DNA of 64,000 nucleotides from Pseudomonas denitrificans (nom. rej.) (GTDB lineage Bacteria; Pseudomonadota; Gammaproteobacteria; Pseudomonadales; Pseudomonadaceae): NCBI RefSeq assembly GCF_008807415.1, contig NZ_CP043626.1, positions 682,001 to 746,000 of the forward strand, read 5' to 3'. Shown piece by piece: positions 54,741 to 63,629 of this stretch (position 1 is its first letter; each line of letters starts with the position of its first letter). The notes under the pieces were generated by a model. It saw only the letters and a program-made list of their open reading frames with translations, ran no database searches and was not told where the DNA came from. The position numbers and the translations under genes were made by a program.

Positions 54741-55055
54741 TCAGTTGCGGCGCTTCATCAGTCGCGGCGACAGGCTCAGGCCGTCGCGGCCACGGGCACG
54801 GCGGCGGGCGGCGCGCCAGAAGGTGACGCCCAGCCAGAGACATAACAGGCCGATGACCAGCAGCACGGCGCCAGCGCCCGGTTCGATGTGCAGGACGCCC
54901 ACCGCGGGCTGGCGGCGGAGCAGGGCGGCGACGCCGGCCATGCTGGACAGGATGCCGAAGGTGGCGATCACCGCGGCAATCGCGGCGGCAAAGCGCCAGC
55001 GCCAGCGCCCCGGTCGTTTCGGGCGCAGGCTGGGTGGGTCGAACTTCTCGGTCAT
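54741..55055 (-). CDS. Small two-span membrane protein
   Basis: The product is 104 aa from MTEKFDPPSLRPKR (an ATG two codons earlier, MKMTEKF, at 55061 is also possible). It has a proline- and arginine-rich N-terminus, two membrane helices (about 22-45 and 58-78), and a basic tail (RRRARGRDGLSLSPRLMKRRN). I do not recognise the family. It lies between the Smr and isochorismatase-like genes on the same strand, and its codon use resembles that of its neighbours. Confidence 0.7.
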   Translation of the reverse strand: MTEKFDPPSLRPKRPGRWRWRFAAAIAAVIATFGILSSMAGVAALLRRQPAVGVLHIEPGAGAVLLVIGLLCLWLGVTFWRAARRRARGRDGLSLSPRLMKRRN

Positions 55056-55140
55056 CTTCATCCCGACTTCCTCATCTGTTGAACGAGGCTATGACCGGTG
55101 GGGAGGGGTGGGGTTCCAACCCCAGGGTCGGGAAGCACGG

Positions 55141-55165
55141 CGAACCCGCTGGGTGAGCGGGTTCG
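55141..55165 (-). other. Hairpin downstream of the isochorismatase-like gene
   Basis: CGAACCCGCT-N5-AGCGGGTTCG is a perfect 10-bp stem 70 bases after the stop codon of the leftward gene at 55235. No U-run follows, so it may be a 3' stabiliser rather than an intrinsic terminator. Confidence 0.4.
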
Positions 55166-55234
55166 CGGGCTTTGGCGCCTAAGCTGAGCCTAACCCCGGG
55201 CGCTTGTCGCTGCCGCCCGTCGGGACGAGTGGCT

Positions 55235-55831
55235 TCAGACCAGCGCCTGGGCCTGGGCGACCACGGCAGCGAAGTTGTCGCCCAGGGCAGCGATTTCCGC
55301 GCGGTGCAGGTCGCGGGCGGCGAGCACGCCACCTTCGGGGGTGGGGATGTCGCGGGTAGCGCAGGCCGCGTCCACCAGGGTGCAGCGGTAGCCGTAGTCC
55401 TTGGCGGCGCGGACGGTGGTGCTGATGCTGGAATGGGTCATGAACCCGCAGACGATCAGGTCCAGGCGGCCGCTGGCCTGCAGGCGGTCATGCAGGTCGG
55501 TGCCGGCGAAGGCGTTGGGCAGGCGCTTGTCCACCACCACCTCGCCAGGCAGTGGAGCCAGCTCCGGCAGGAAGCGGCCGCGCGGGCCCTGCGGGTCGAG
55601 CAGGCCACCGACCACGCCCAGGTGATGCACATGGACGATGGGAGTGCCCATGTTCCGGGCCGTCTCCAGCAGCAGGCGAATCTGCGCCACCGCCGCGTCC
55701 AGGTCAGGCAGGGCGAGCACGCCGCTGCGGTATTCCTCCTGGGCGTCGATGATCAACAGAGTGCTCTGGCGCAGGGTGGCCGGCGGATATCCGCGCCCAC
55801 TGATCTGCAGCATGCTGAGCGGATGGGACAT
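55235..55831 (-). CDS. Isochorismatase-like hydrolase, catalytic Cys replaced by Ser
   Basis: The product is a 198-aa isochorismatase-fold hydrolase. The conserved Asp is in [10 protein letters not shown] (residue 29) and the Lys in [11 protein letters not shown] (about 102). The position that carries the nucleophilic Cys in cysteine hydrolases of this family reads Ser in [16 protein letters not shown]. This changes the expected chemistry: it may resemble isochorismatases that lack the Cys, or it may be a non-catalytic member. From memory the locus matches PA1677. The start is ATG at 55831 ([14 protein letters not shown]). Confidence 0.88.
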   Translation of the reverse strand: MSHPLSMLQISGRGYPPATLRQSTLLIIDAQEEYRSGVLALPDLDAAVAQIRLLLETARNMGTPIVHVHHLGVVGGLLDPQGPRGRFLPELAPLPGEVVVDKRLPNAFAGTDLHDRLQASGRLDLIVCGFMTHSSISTTVRAAKDYGYRCTLVDAACATRDIPTPEGGVLAARDLHRAEIAALGDNFAAVVAQAQALV

Positions 55832-56011
55832 GTCTGGACTCCTGTAAATGCATGTTCACTCATTGTGGGCCGTAACGCGTCCGCTGTGAATCTTTGCGAA
55901 CTCGCGCCAAAGTGGTATTGGCATTCTTCTCAGGAACCGCCCGGAGGCGCCCCAGAGCCCCCGCGTTCCGCTAGAATGCGCCCCTTTTTGCGAGCTGCGA
56001 GGACTGCTGCC

Positions 56012-56926
56012 GTGACCGAATCCCGTTTGCTGACCCTGCGTGACCACATCCGCTGGGCCGTCAGCCGCTTCCACGCCGAGGAACTGTTCTTTGGCCACGG
56101 TACCGACAACGCCTGGGACGAAGCCCGCCAGTTGGTGCTGGGCGCGCTGCACCTGCCCTGGGAAATGGCCGATGCCTACCTGGACTGCCGCCTCGAGGAC
56201 GAGGAGCGCGACTACCTGATGCACCTGCTGCGCCGGCGCATCGAGGAGCGTGTGCCGACCGCCTACCTGCTGGGCGAAGCCTGGTTCTGCGGCATGCCTT
56301 TCGTGGTGGACGAGCGCGTACTCGTGCCGCGCTCGCCCATCGCCGAGCTGATCGAACGCCGCTTCGAGCCCTGGCTGGCGGCCGACCCGGCGAGAATCCT
56401 CGACCTTTGCACGGGTTCGGGCTGCATCGGGATCGCCTGTGCCAGCGCCTTCCCGGACTCCGAGGTGGTGCTGGGCGACCTGTCGTTCGACGCCCTGGAA
56501 GTGGCCAACATCAACATCGAGCGCCACGAGCTCGGCGAGCGCGTCTATACCGTGCAGGGTGATGGTTTCGAAGGCCTGCCGGGCCAGCGTTTCGACCTGA
56601 TCGTGTCGAACCCGCCCTATGTCGACGCCGAAGACTTCGCCGACATGCCGGCCGAATACCACCACGAGCCCGAGCTGGGCCTGGCCTGCGGCAACGACGG
56701 CCTGGACCTGGTGCGGCGCATGCTGGCCGAGGCCGGGGACCACCTGACCGAACGCGGCACGCTGGTGGTGGAAGTGGGCAACAGCCAGGTGCACGTGGCG
56801 GCCCTCTACCCGGAAGTGGACTTCACCTGGCTGGACTTCGAGTACGGCGGCCACGGCGTGTTCCTGCTTTCGGCGCAGCAGTGCCGCGAGCATCAGGAGC
56901 TGTTCAGGTCGCGGATCAAAGCCTGA
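56012..56926 (+). CDS. prmB: Ribosomal protein uL3 N5-glutamine methyltransferase PrmB
   Basis: PrmB methylates a glutamine of ribosomal protein uL3 using SAM. The protein is 304 aa. The SAM-binding motif is [15 protein letters not shown] (about 127-141) and the glutamine-pocket motif is [10 protein letters not shown], with the family N-terminus [11 protein letters not shown]. The start is a GTG at 56012, chosen because it gives the family length; the open frame continues to 55172. A TAGAAT -10-like box lies at 55972-55977. It is followed by a family C hairpin and a convergent gene. Confidence 0.95.
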   Translation: MTESRLLTLRDHIRWAVSRFHAEELFFGHGTDNAWDEARQLVLGALHLPWEMADAYLDCRLEDEERDYLMHLLRRRIEERVPTAYLLGEAWFCGMPFVVDERVLVPRSPIAELIERRFEPWLAADPARILDLCTGSGCIGIACASAFPDSEVVLGDLSFDALEVANINIERHELGERVYTVQGDGFEGLPGQRFDLIVSNPPYVDAEDFADMPAEYHHEPELGLACGNDGLDLVRRMLAEAGDHLTERGTLVVEVGNSQVHVAALYPEVDFTWLDFEYGGHGVFLLSAQQCREHQELFRSRIKA

Positions 56927-56931
56927 ATGAA

Positions 56932-56983
56932 CCTGTAGGAGCGGGCCATGCCCGTGATCGCGCCCATGGGGCGCTCCTACAGG
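56932..56983. repeat. Repeat family C hairpin after prmB
   Basis: CCTGTAGGAGCG is mirrored by CGCTCCTACAGG around GGGCCATGCCCGTGATCGCG. It lies 5 bases from the prmB stop in the convergent gap. Confidence 0.85.
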
Positions 56984-56996
56984 GAATCGCCACGCC

Positions 56997-57776
56997 TCAG
57001 TGCGTGGCGATCCAGATCAGCAGACCGGCCTGGAACACGGCGAACACCGTCAGGCAGGCAATGGTGAAGCGCAGGCTGGTGTCGTCGCGGCGGAAGGTCT
57101 CGATGCGCTGTTCCAGCCGGCGGATTTCGTTGGACTGGGTGGCGAGGTTCTGGTCGGCCTGTTCCAGCATGGAGCCGGCTTCCAGCAGCGGCAGTATCTG
57201 CACCTTCTCCTTGTGCCAGTCGTCATACAGCTCGCTGACCCGGCCGACGCTGTAGCGCGCCTTCAGCAACCGCGAGTCTTCGTAGATCACGTCGAAGCCC
57301 TGGGCGCGCAGGAAGTGGTCGCGGCGCTGCCGGGCCTCTTCGTTGGGCGTGTCCTTCATCGCCAGCGCGCCGCCCTCGACGCGGTAGTGTGACCACTTCT
57401 TTTTCGCCCAGGCCACCCCCTGGGCCAGCAGGAAGCGCCCGAGGCCGCGGTTCAGCGGATCGGTGGCAAAGCCTGAATCGGCGCCAAAGCGCACTTCCTT
57501 GTTGCGGTGGTCCGCCCAGACCTCCAGCAGGTTCACCTCCTTGCGCAGCACCTGGCCGGGCACCTGAACGGTCAGGCGCAGCAGGCTCTGCTCGGCGTTG
57601 TGGCGTTCCACCCGGCCGAGCTGGACGAAGCGCAGCGGGCGCGCACCGGTGCTGCGGTCGGTGGGCAGCGGCGCCAGGCGCAGCAGGCGATAGTGTTCCG
57701 GCGCCAGCTCGGCCCACGGGTGCGGGCGGGCGGCGGCCTCGTCGGCGGCGACGGCGGTCTGTTCGGCTTCAGTCAT
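56997..57776 (-). CDS. Conserved hypothetical protein with C-terminal membrane helix
   Basis: The product is 259 aa. The N-terminal 180 residues are soluble (PHPWAELAPEHYRLLRLAPL at about 18-37, then RGLGRFLLAQGVAWAKKKW). A predicted coiled coil (about 200-235: MLEQADQNLATQSNEIRRLE and onward) leads to one C-terminal TM helix (about 238-257, FTIACLTVFAVFQAGLLIWI). The middle part FGADSGFATDPLNRGLGRFLL resembles an acetyltransferase fold only vaguely. The function is unknown. By memory of gene order it corresponds to PA1679. Confidence 0.8.
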   Translation of the reverse strand: MTEAEQTAVAADEAAARPHPWAELAPEHYRLLRLAPLPTDRSTGARPLRFVQLGRVERHNAEQSLLRLTVQVPGQVLRKEVNLLEVWADHRNKEVRFGADSGFATDPLNRGLGRFLLAQGVAWAKKKWSHYRVEGGALAMKDTPNEEARQRRDHFLRAQGFDVIYEDSRLLKARYSVGRVSELYDDWHKEKVQILPLLEAGSMLEQADQNLATQSNEIRRLEQRIETFRRDDTSLRFTIACLTVFAVFQAGLLIWIATH

Positions 57777-57825
57777 GGGGATCTACCTCGGGGCCTGGTG
57801 GGCGTGACCAGGGCTCTCCCGTGGT

Positions 57826-58845
57826 TTATCGACGCACCGGCGGATTTCTTGAGACGTTCGCTCCAGATTCCGCCAGCGTGCCACCGGGCAGGTTCTGCGC
57901 CTGCCGGATGAAAGTCGTGACGTGCTGCACCAGCTCGCGGGCCAGCGGCAGGTTGGGGTTGTTGTAGGAGGCGAGCTGTTGCGGACCGCTGGTCGGAACG
58001 ATGCGCAGGATGTGGTTCATCCCCGAGATCAGGTGGAAGTCGCTGTCGGGCTTGGCGCGCTTGAGTGCCTGGGCATCCTCGACGCCGACCTGGATATCGT
58101 TGGTGCCCTGCAGGATCAGGGTGGGCAGCTTGAGCGTGGCGAAGGCGCGGGCCGGGTCCTGGCGGAACAGCGAGATCAGGTACGGCTGCACGCTGGGGCG
58201 GAACAGCACTTTCAGCGGCTCCGGCACCCTGGGCTGCAACTGCCCGGCCTGCAGCCTGTCGATCAGCTGGTCGGCTTGCGCCAGCAGGGGCGGGGGGAGG
58301 CGGCCCTGCAACTGTTCGCGCAGCACATCGCCGATCGGGCGGGCGCTGCCGGCCAGGGAAACCAGCGCCTCGGCGTGGGTTTGCGGCGCGGCGAGGCTGG
58401 CGATCAGCGCGCCTTCGCTGTGGCCGATGAGCACCTGCCGGCCGAAGCGCGGGTCGTGGGCCAGCTTGTCGCTCCAGGCCACCACGTCGCCGACGTAGGC
58501 CTCGACGCTGAGCTCTTCCTCGCGCGGCGCTGCGGGCAGGCTGCGGGCCACGCCGCGCTTGTCGTAGCGCACGCTGGCGATGCCGTTCTCCGCCAGTGCC
58601 TCGGCCAGCTTGCGCAGGTAGGCGTTCTGCCCGCCCTCGGGGTTGTTGCCGTCGCGGTCGGTGGGGCCGGAGCCGGCGATCAGCAGGGCCACCGGCGGTG
58701 GAGTGTCAGTCTGCGGCAGCAGCATCGTGCCGCGCAGCACGCCGTGACCTGTGTCCAGGTCATAGGGGCGTTGCAGGATGCTGGTGGGGGCTGCCTGGGC
58801 GAGGGAGGAAATGAGCAGGAAGCAGAACAGGGCGAGACGGCGCAT
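57826..58845 (-). CDS. Secreted alpha/beta hydrolase
   Basis: The product is 339 aa with a Sec signal peptide (LFCFLLISSLAQAAP) starting at the ATG at 58845 (MRRLALF). Motifs are LIAGSGPTDRDGNNPEGG (oxyanion side), the nucleophile elbow LIGHSEGALI (Ser about 144) and a C-terminal His in SGMNHILRIVP. The GSGP-x-D-R-D-G-N pattern is typical of a family of periplasmic esterase-like hydrolases. It is divergent from aroC. The substrate is unknown; from memory it corresponds to PA1680. Confidence 0.92.
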   Translation of the reverse strand: MRRLALFCFLLISSLAQAAPTSILQRPYDLDTGHGVLRGTMLLPQTDTPPPVALLIAGSGPTDRDGNNPEGGQNAYLRKLAEALAENGIASVRYDKRGVARSLPAAPREEELSVEAYVGDVVAWSDKLAHDPRFGRQVLIGHSEGALIASLAAPQTHAEALVSLAGSARPIGDVLREQLQGRLPPPLLAQADQLIDRLQAGQLQPRVPEPLKVLFRPSVQPYLISLFRQDPARAFATLKLPTLILQGTNDIQVGVEDAQALKRAKPDSDFHLISGMNHILRIVPTSGPQQLASYNNPNLPLARELVQHVTTFIRQAQNLPGGTLAESGANVSRNPPVRR

Positions 58846-58898
58846 CGATGACTTCAGGATGGGGCTGATGGCGCTTTGATCCTCACGGGCCGCGAAGG

Positions 58899-58927
58899 TT
58901 CGCAGGGCGGATTGACGCAGGTATACT
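58899..58927 (+). promoter_or_regulatory. Promoter of aroC
   Basis: TTCGCA (58899-58904), a 17-base spacer and TATACT (58922-58927) form a good sigma-70 type promoter, 41 bases before the aroC ATG. Confidence 0.6.
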
Positions 58928-58968
58928 GCTCGGCCTTTTCGAATCCCAGTCTTTTCGCGGAGCCTCGC

Positions 58969-60060
58969 ATGTCCGGCAACACCTACGGCAAGCTGTTCAC
59001 CGTCACCACCGCTGGCGAAAGCCACGGCCCGGCGCTGGTCGCCATCGTCGACGGCTGCCCGCCCGGCCTGGAGATTTCCCTGGAAGACCTGCAGCGCGAC
59101 CTGGACCGCCGCAAGCCCGGCACCAGCCGCCACACCACCCAGCGCCAGGAAGCCGACGAGGTGGAAATCCTCTCCGGCGTGTTCGAGGGCAAGACCACCG
59201 GCACCCCGATCGGCCTGCTGATCCGCAACACTGACCAGAAGTCCAAGGACTACTCGGCGATCAAGGACCTGTTCCGCCCGGCCCACGCCGATTACACCTA
59301 CCACCACAAGTACGGTGTGCGTGACTACCGTGGTGGCGGCCGCTCCTCGGCGCGCGAGACCGCCATGCGCGTAGCGGCCGGCGCCATCGCCAAGAAGGTG
59401 CTGGCAGGCATGGGGATCAGCGTGCGCGGCTACATGAGCCAGCTCGGCCCGATCGAAATCCCCTTCAAGACCTGGGACAGCGTCGAAGAGAACGCCTTCT
59501 TCAGCCCCGACCCGGACAAGGTGCCGGAGCTGGAGGCCTACATGGACCAGCTGCGCCGTGACCAGGACTCGGTCGGCGCGAAGATCACCGTGGTCGCCGA
59601 AGGCGTGCCGCCAGGCCTGGGCGAGCCGATCTTCGACCGCCTGGATGCCGAACTGGCCCACGCGCTGATGAGCATCAACGCGGTGAAGGGCGTGGAAATC
59701 GGCGCCGGCTTCGCCAGCGTCGCCCAGCGCGGCACCGAGCACCGCGACGAGCTGACCCCGGAAGGCTTCCTGTCGAACAATGCCGGCGGCATCCTCGGCG
59801 GCATCTCCTCCGGCCAGCCGATCGTCGCCCACCTGGCGCTCAAGCCGACCTCCAGCATCACCACCCCCGGCCGTTCCATCGACGTGAACGGCAACCCGGT
59901 GGACGTGATCACCAAGGGCCGCCACGACCCGTGCGTGGGCATCCGCGCGACCCCCATCGCCGAGGCGATGATGGCCATCGTGCTGCTCGACCACCTGCTG
60001 CGCCATCGCGCGCAGAATGCCGACGTGAAGGTCGGCACTCCGGTCCTCGGTCAGCTCTGA
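58969..60060 (+). CDS. aroC: Chorismate synthase AroC
   Basis: AroC makes chorismate from 5-enolpyruvylshikimate-3-phosphate using reduced FMN, the last shared step of aromatic amino acid synthesis. The protein is 363 aa. Signatures are [42 protein letters not shown] and the C-terminal [14 protein letters not shown]. The start at 58969 ([14 protein letters not shown]) is the usual one, and a good promoter lies at 58899-58927. A perfect 16-bp hairpin follows 8 bases after the stop. Confidence 0.98.
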   Translation: MSGNTYGKLFTVTTAGESHGPALVAIVDGCPPGLEISLEDLQRDLDRRKPGTSRHTTQRQEADEVEILSGVFEGKTTGTPIGLLIRNTDQKSKDYSAIKDLFRPAHADYTYHHKYGVRDYRGGGRSSARETAMRVAAGAIAKKVLAGMGISVRGYMSQLGPIEIPFKTWDSVEENAFFSPDPDKVPELEAYMDQLRRDQDSVGAKITVVAEGVPPGLGEPIFDRLDAELAHALMSINAVKGVEIGAGFASVAQRGTEHRDELTPEGFLSNNAGGILGGISSGQPIVAHLALKPTSSITTPGRSIDVNGNPVDVITKGRHDPCVGIRATPIAEAMMAIVLLDHLLRHRAQNADVKVGTPVLGQL

Positions 60061-60067
60061 TCGACCA

Positions 60068-60103
60068 GAACCTTCCGCGAATCACCCGATTCGCGGAAGG
60101 TTC
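60068..60103 (+). terminator. Perfect 16-bp hairpin after aroC
   Basis: The arms 60068-60083 and 60088-60103 are exact reverse complements around an ACCC loop. No U-run follows, and the next gene starts 13 bases later. It could be a weak terminator, a processing site or an RNA structure that controls the MFS gene. Confidence 0.5.
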
Positions 60104-60115
60104 GTCGCGCCGCCG

Positions 60116-61276
60116 ATGATGCAGGTCCCTTACTGGCGGCTGTCCAGTTTCTACTTCTTCTACTTCTGCCTGCTGGGCGGGACGGCGCCGTTCCTCGCGC
60201 TGTATTTCCATCACCTGGGCTTCTCCAGCGCGCGCATCGGCGAGCTGGTCGCCATCCCCATGCTGATGCGCTGCGTGGCGCCGAACCTGTGGGGCTGGCT
60301 GGGCGACCGCAGCGGCCAGCGGCTGGCCATCGTGCGCTTTGGCGCGGTGTGCACGGCGCTGTGCTTCGCCGGCATATTCCTCGGCCACAGCTATGCCTGG
60401 CTCGCGCTGATCATGGCCGGGCACGCGTTCTTCTGGCACGCGGTGCTGCCGCAGTTCGAAGTGATCACCCTGGCGCACCTGAGTGGGCGCACCGAGAGCT
60501 ACAGCCGTATTCGCCTGTGGGGCTCCATCGGCTTTATCTGCACCGTGGTCGGCCTCGGCTGGCTGTTCGAGTTCGCCAGCCTGGACGCCTATCCGCTGGC
60601 GTTGCTGGCGATCATGCTCGGCATCGTCGGCGCCAGCTGGTGGGTGCCGAACGCCCAGCCGCCGGCGCGGCAGGACGAAGCCAGCGCCGGTGGCTTCCGT
60701 CAGCAACTGCTCAAGCCCGGCGTGCTCGCGTTCTACCTCTGCGTGTGCCTGATGCAGCTGTCCCACGGCCCGTACTACACCTTCCTGACCCTGCACCTGG
60801 AAGCGCTCGGCTATGCCCGTGGGCTGATCGGCCAGCTCTGGGCGCTGGGCGTGGTGGCCGAGGTGCTGCTGTTCCTGGTCATGCCGCGCCTGCTCAAGCG
60901 CTTCTCCCTGCGCCAGGTGCTGGTGGCGAGCTTCCTGCTGGCGGCCTTGCGCTGGCTGCTGCTGGGTACGCTGGCCGGGCACCTGCTGGTGTTGCTGTTC
61001 GCCCAGTTGCTGCACGCGGCGACCTTCGGCAGTTTCCACGCCGCCGCTATCCACTTCGTCCAGCGCAGCTTCCAGGCGCGCCAGCAGGGCCAGGGCCAGG
61101 CGCTCTACGCCGCACTGGCGGGGACCGGTGGCGCGCTCGGCGCGCTTTACTCCGGCTACAGCTGGGGTAGCCTTGGCCCGGCCTGGACCTTTTCCATCGC
61201 CAGCATCGCCGCGCTGGCCGCCGCTTTCATCATCTGGACCCGTCTGAACGAGGACCCGCATGAACGACACCCGTGA
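60116..61276 (+). CDS. MFS transporter (HcaT/3-phenylpropionate-like family)
   Basis: The product is a 386-aa inner-membrane carrier with about 12 helices. It begins PYWRLSSFYFFYFCLLGGTA, a start common to the MFS_1_like/HcaT group, and has the loop motif LWGWLGDRSGQR. The last 17 bases overlap mtnB, so it is translated together with the methionine-salvage genes. It may carry a salvage-related metabolite such as methylthioribose, but this is inference from position. No strong ribosome binding site is seen at the ATGATG start. From memory it corresponds to PA1682. Confidence 0.9.
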   Translation: MMQVPYWRLSSFYFFYFCLLGGTAPFLALYFHHLGFSSARIGELVAIPMLMRCVAPNLWGWLGDRSGQRLAIVRFGAVCTALCFAGIFLGHSYAWLALIMAGHAFFWHAVLPQFEVITLAHLSGRTESYSRIRLWGSIGFICTVVGLGWLFEFASLDAYPLALLAIMLGIVGASWWVPNAQPPARQDEASAGGFRQQLLKPGVLAFYLCVCLMQLSHGPYYTFLTLHLEALGYARGLIGQLWALGVVAEVLLFLVMPRLLKRFSLRQVLVASFLLAALRWLLLGTLAGHLLVLLFAQLLHAATFGSFHAAAIHFVQRSFQARQQGQGQALYAALAGTGGALGALYSGYSWGSLGPAWTFSIASIAALAAAFIIWTRLNEDPHERHP

Positions 61277-61886
61277 ACAGCTGACCCGGCAGATCATCGA
61301 CGCCGGCCGCTTCCTCTATGGCCGTGGCTGGTCGCCGGCCACCAGCAGCAACTACTCGGCGCGCCTGGCGGCCGACCGCGCGCTGCTCACCGTCTCGGGC
61401 AAGCACAAGGGCCAGCTTGGCGAGGACGACGTGCTGGAAACGGATCTATCCGGCAACAGCCTGGAGCCGGGCAAGAAGCCTTCGGCGGAAACCCTGCTGC
61501 ACACCCAGCTCTACGCCTGGCGCGCGGAGATCGGTGCGGTGCTGCACACCCATTCGGTCAACGCTACCGTGCTGTCGCGACTGACCGCCGGCGACCGCCT
61601 GGAGCTGGAGGACTACGAGCTGCAGAAGGCCTTCAGCGGCGTCACCACCCACGAAGGCCGCGTGACCGTGCCGATCTTCGACAACGACCAGGACATCGCC
61701 CGCCTGGCCGCCCAGGTGCAGCCCTGGCTCGATGCGCATCCGGATTGCCCGGGTTACCTGATCCGCGGCCACGGCCTGTACACTTGGGGCCCACGCATGG
61801 CCGATGCCCTGCGCCAGATCGAAGCCTTCGAATTCCTCTTCGAATGCGAATTGAAAGTCTTGAGCCTTCGCGGCGGCACGCGCTGA
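61260..61886 (+). CDS. mtnB: Methylthioribulose-1-phosphate dehydratase MtnB
   Basis: MtnB dehydrates 5-methylthioribulose-1-phosphate in the methionine salvage pathway. The protein is 208 aa of the class II aldolase family; the zinc His residues are in GAVLHTHSVNATVLS (His96, His98) and in LIRGHGLYTWG (about 171). Other family features are GWSPATSSNYSARL and TVSGKHKGQLGEDDVL. Its ATG lies 17 bases inside the MFS gene, and mtnD follows after 47 bases. The earlier pathway genes are not in the window. Confidence 0.96.
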   Translation: MNDTREQLTRQIIDAGRFLYGRGWSPATSSNYSARLAADRALLTVSGKHKGQLGEDDVLETDLSGNSLEPGKKPSAETLLHTQLYAWRAEIGAVLHTHSVNATVLSRLTAGDRLELEDYELQKAFSGVTTHEGRVTVPIFDNDQDIARLAAQVQPWLDAHPDCPGYLIRGHGLYTWGPRMADALRQIEAFEFLFECELKVLSLRGGTR

Positions 61887-61933
61887 GCGAATCCGGCCCG
61901 CTTTTGCGGAAACAGCCCAGAAGGATAACGACC

Positions 61934-62479
61934 ATGAGCAGCCTGACCGTCTACCACGAATCCAACCCCGAGCAGCCACTGAAGCTGCTGACCCACGCCG
62001 AGGACATCGCCTCCACCCTGGGCGAGCTGGGCGTGCGCTTCCAGCGTTGGGCGGCCAACGCCCCCATCGTCCCCGGCGCCAGCCAGGAAGAAGTGATCGC
62101 CGCCTACCAGCACGAGATTCGCCGCCTGCAGGAGGAGGAGGGTTACGTCACCGTCGACGTGGTCAGCCTCACCGCCGACCATCCGCAGAAGGACGAGCTG
62201 CGCGCCAAGTTCCTCGACGAGCACCGCCACGGTGAGGACGAGGTGCGTTTCTTCGTCGCTGGTCGCGGGCTGTTCACCCTGCACATCGAGGATCACGTGT
62301 ACGCCGTGCAGTGCGAGAAGAACGACCTGATCTCGGTGCCTGCCGGCACCCGCCACTGGTTCGACATGGGCGAGCGTCCGCACTTCGTCGCCATCCGCCT
62401 GTTCAACAACGCCGAGGGCTGGGTCGCGAAGTTCACCGGCGACGAGATCGCCAAGCGCTTTCCGCTGCTGGAAGACTGA
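61934..62479 (+). CDS. mtnD: Acireductone dioxygenase MtnD
   Basis: MtnD oxidises the acireductone of methionine salvage to the keto acid precursor of methionine with Fe2+, or to an off-pathway product with Ni2+. The protein is 181 aa. The cupin metal ligands are His97, His99 and Glu103 in EHRHGEDEVRFFV, and His141 in AGTRHWFDMG. It follows mtnB after 47 bases. The 179-base gap to mtnC holds a family D repeat. Confidence 0.97.
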   Translation: MSSLTVYHESNPEQPLKLLTHAEDIASTLGELGVRFQRWAANAPIVPGASQEEVIAAYQHEIRRLQEEEGYVTVDVVSLTADHPQKDELRAKFLDEHRHGEDEVRFFVAGRGLFTLHIEDHVYAVQCEKNDLISVPAGTRHWFDMGERPHFVAIRLFNNAEGWVAKFTGDEIAKRFPLLED

Positions 62480-62503
62480 AACGCAACGGTCGTTATCTAA
62501 ACC

Positions 62504-62621
62504 ACCCTCTCCCTAACCCTCTCCCTGAAGGGAGAGGGGACTGATCGGTGCCGGCTGACACTCTGGCTTCAACTGGCACATACGGCTCCCTCTCCCTTCA
62601 GGGAGAGGGCGGGGGAGAGGG
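62504..62621. repeat. Repeat family D element between mtnD and mtnC
   Basis: A full 118-bp copy, with CCCTCTCCCTAACCCTCTCC and later CTCCCTTCAGGGAGAGGGCG, then GGGGAGAGGGG. The middle matches the copy at 40812-40930. It lies within the mtn operon. Confidence 0.9.
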
Positions 62622-62658
62622 GCTCTTGCACGAGCCGTTCAGCTTTCCTGGAGTTCCC

Positions 62659-63342
62659 ATGACAATCAAAGCCATCCTCACCGACATCGAAGGCACCACC
62701 AGCGCCGTCAGCTTCGTCTTCGACGTGCTCTTCCCCTATGCCGCCGCGCACCTGCCGGACTACGTGCGCGAGCACGCCGCCGAGCCCGCCGTAGCCGAGC
62801 AGCTGGCTGCTGTGCGCGCCGACAGCGGCGAGGCGAACGCCGACACCGAACGCTGCATCGACATCCTCCTCGGCTGGATTGCCGAAGACCGCAAGGCCAC
62901 GCCGCTCAAAGCGTTGCAGGGCATGGTCTGGGAACAGGGCTACCGTGTCGGCCAGCTCAAGGGTCACGTCTACCCGGACGCCGTCGACGCGCTGCGTCAC
63001 TGGCACGCCGAGGGTTACCAGCTGTACGTCTATTCCTCCGGCTCGATCCAGGCGCAGAAGCTGATCTTCGGCTGCTCCGAGGCTGGCGACCTGTCGCCGC
63101 TGTTCTCCGGTTACTTCGACACTACCAGCGGGCCCAAGCGTGAGGCTGATTCCTACCAGCGCATCGCCGCTGCCATCGGCCTGCCGGGCGAGGAAATCCT
63201 CTTCCTGTCCGACGTGGTCCAGGAGCTGGACGCCGCGCAGCTGGCCGGCCTACAGACTATCGGCCTGGCCCGCGAGGGCGGTGTGCTGGAAGGCCACGAC
63301 ACCGTGGCCAGCTTTGCGGTGATCGACCCGGCGCGGGTCTGA
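62659..63342 (+). CDS. mtnC: Enolase-phosphatase MtnC
   Basis: MtnC is a HAD-family enzyme that first enolises and then dephosphorylates 2,3-diketo-5-methylthiopentyl-1-phosphate, giving the acireductone used by MtnD. The protein is 227 aa. HAD motif I is [13 protein letters not shown] with the nucleophile Asp9 and Glu11, motif II is [10 protein letters not shown], the Lys is in GPKREADSY and motif [15 protein letters not shown]. The start at 62659 has CTGGAG before it. It is separated from mtnD by a repeat but is on the same strand and in the same pathway. Confidence 0.97.
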   Translation: MTIKAILTDIEGTTSAVSFVFDVLFPYAAAHLPDYVREHAAEPAVAEQLAAVRADSGEANADTERCIDILLGWIAEDRKATPLKALQGMVWEQGYRVGQLKGHVYPDAVDALRHWHAEGYQLYVYSSGSIQAQKLIFGCSEAGDLSPLFSGYFDTTSGPKREADSYQRIAAAIGLPGEEILFLSDVVQELDAAQLAGLQTIGLAREGGVLEGHDTVASFAVIDPARV

Positions 63343-63425
63343 GCCCTCCGTTGGCCACGCCCGTGCCGTTGCGGCGCGGACGGCTATGCTGATCAGGCCG
63401 ACAATCGCATAGAGGGATCTTCTAT

Positions 63426-63608
63426 ATGGGTTCGACCCTGAGTGGCCTGATCAGCCTGATCATCTTTGCCCTGGATATCTGGGCGATCATCAACGTGGTG
63501 AAAAGCAACGCCGAGATGTCGATGAAGATCATCTGGATCCTGGTGATCGTCATCCTGCCGGTACTGGGCCTGATTATCTGGGCGGTAGCGGGGCCGCGGG
63601 GAATGTGA
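63426..63608 (+). CDS. PLD nuclease N-terminal-like small membrane protein (PLDc_N)
   Basis: The product is 60 aa with two hydrophobic helices (about 5-24 and 36-56). The pattern LDIWAIINVVKSNAEMSMKI then IWILVIVILPVLGLIIWAVAGPRG is the PLDc_N domain, found at the start of cardiolipin synthases and as a free small protein. The ATG at 63426 is preceded by AGAGGGAT. The function is unknown, but a membrane role is likely. Confidence 0.88.
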   Translation: MGSTLSGLISLIIFALDIWAIINVVKSNAEMSMKIIWILVIVILPVLGLIIWAVAGPRGM

Positions 63609-63629
63609 AGATCTAGTTGCCGTACCGCT

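Noticed and set aside
58846-60006. The N-terminal extension of the secreted hydrolase frame across aroC
   Set aside because: A clear signal peptide starts at 58845; the upstream part is antisense to aroC.
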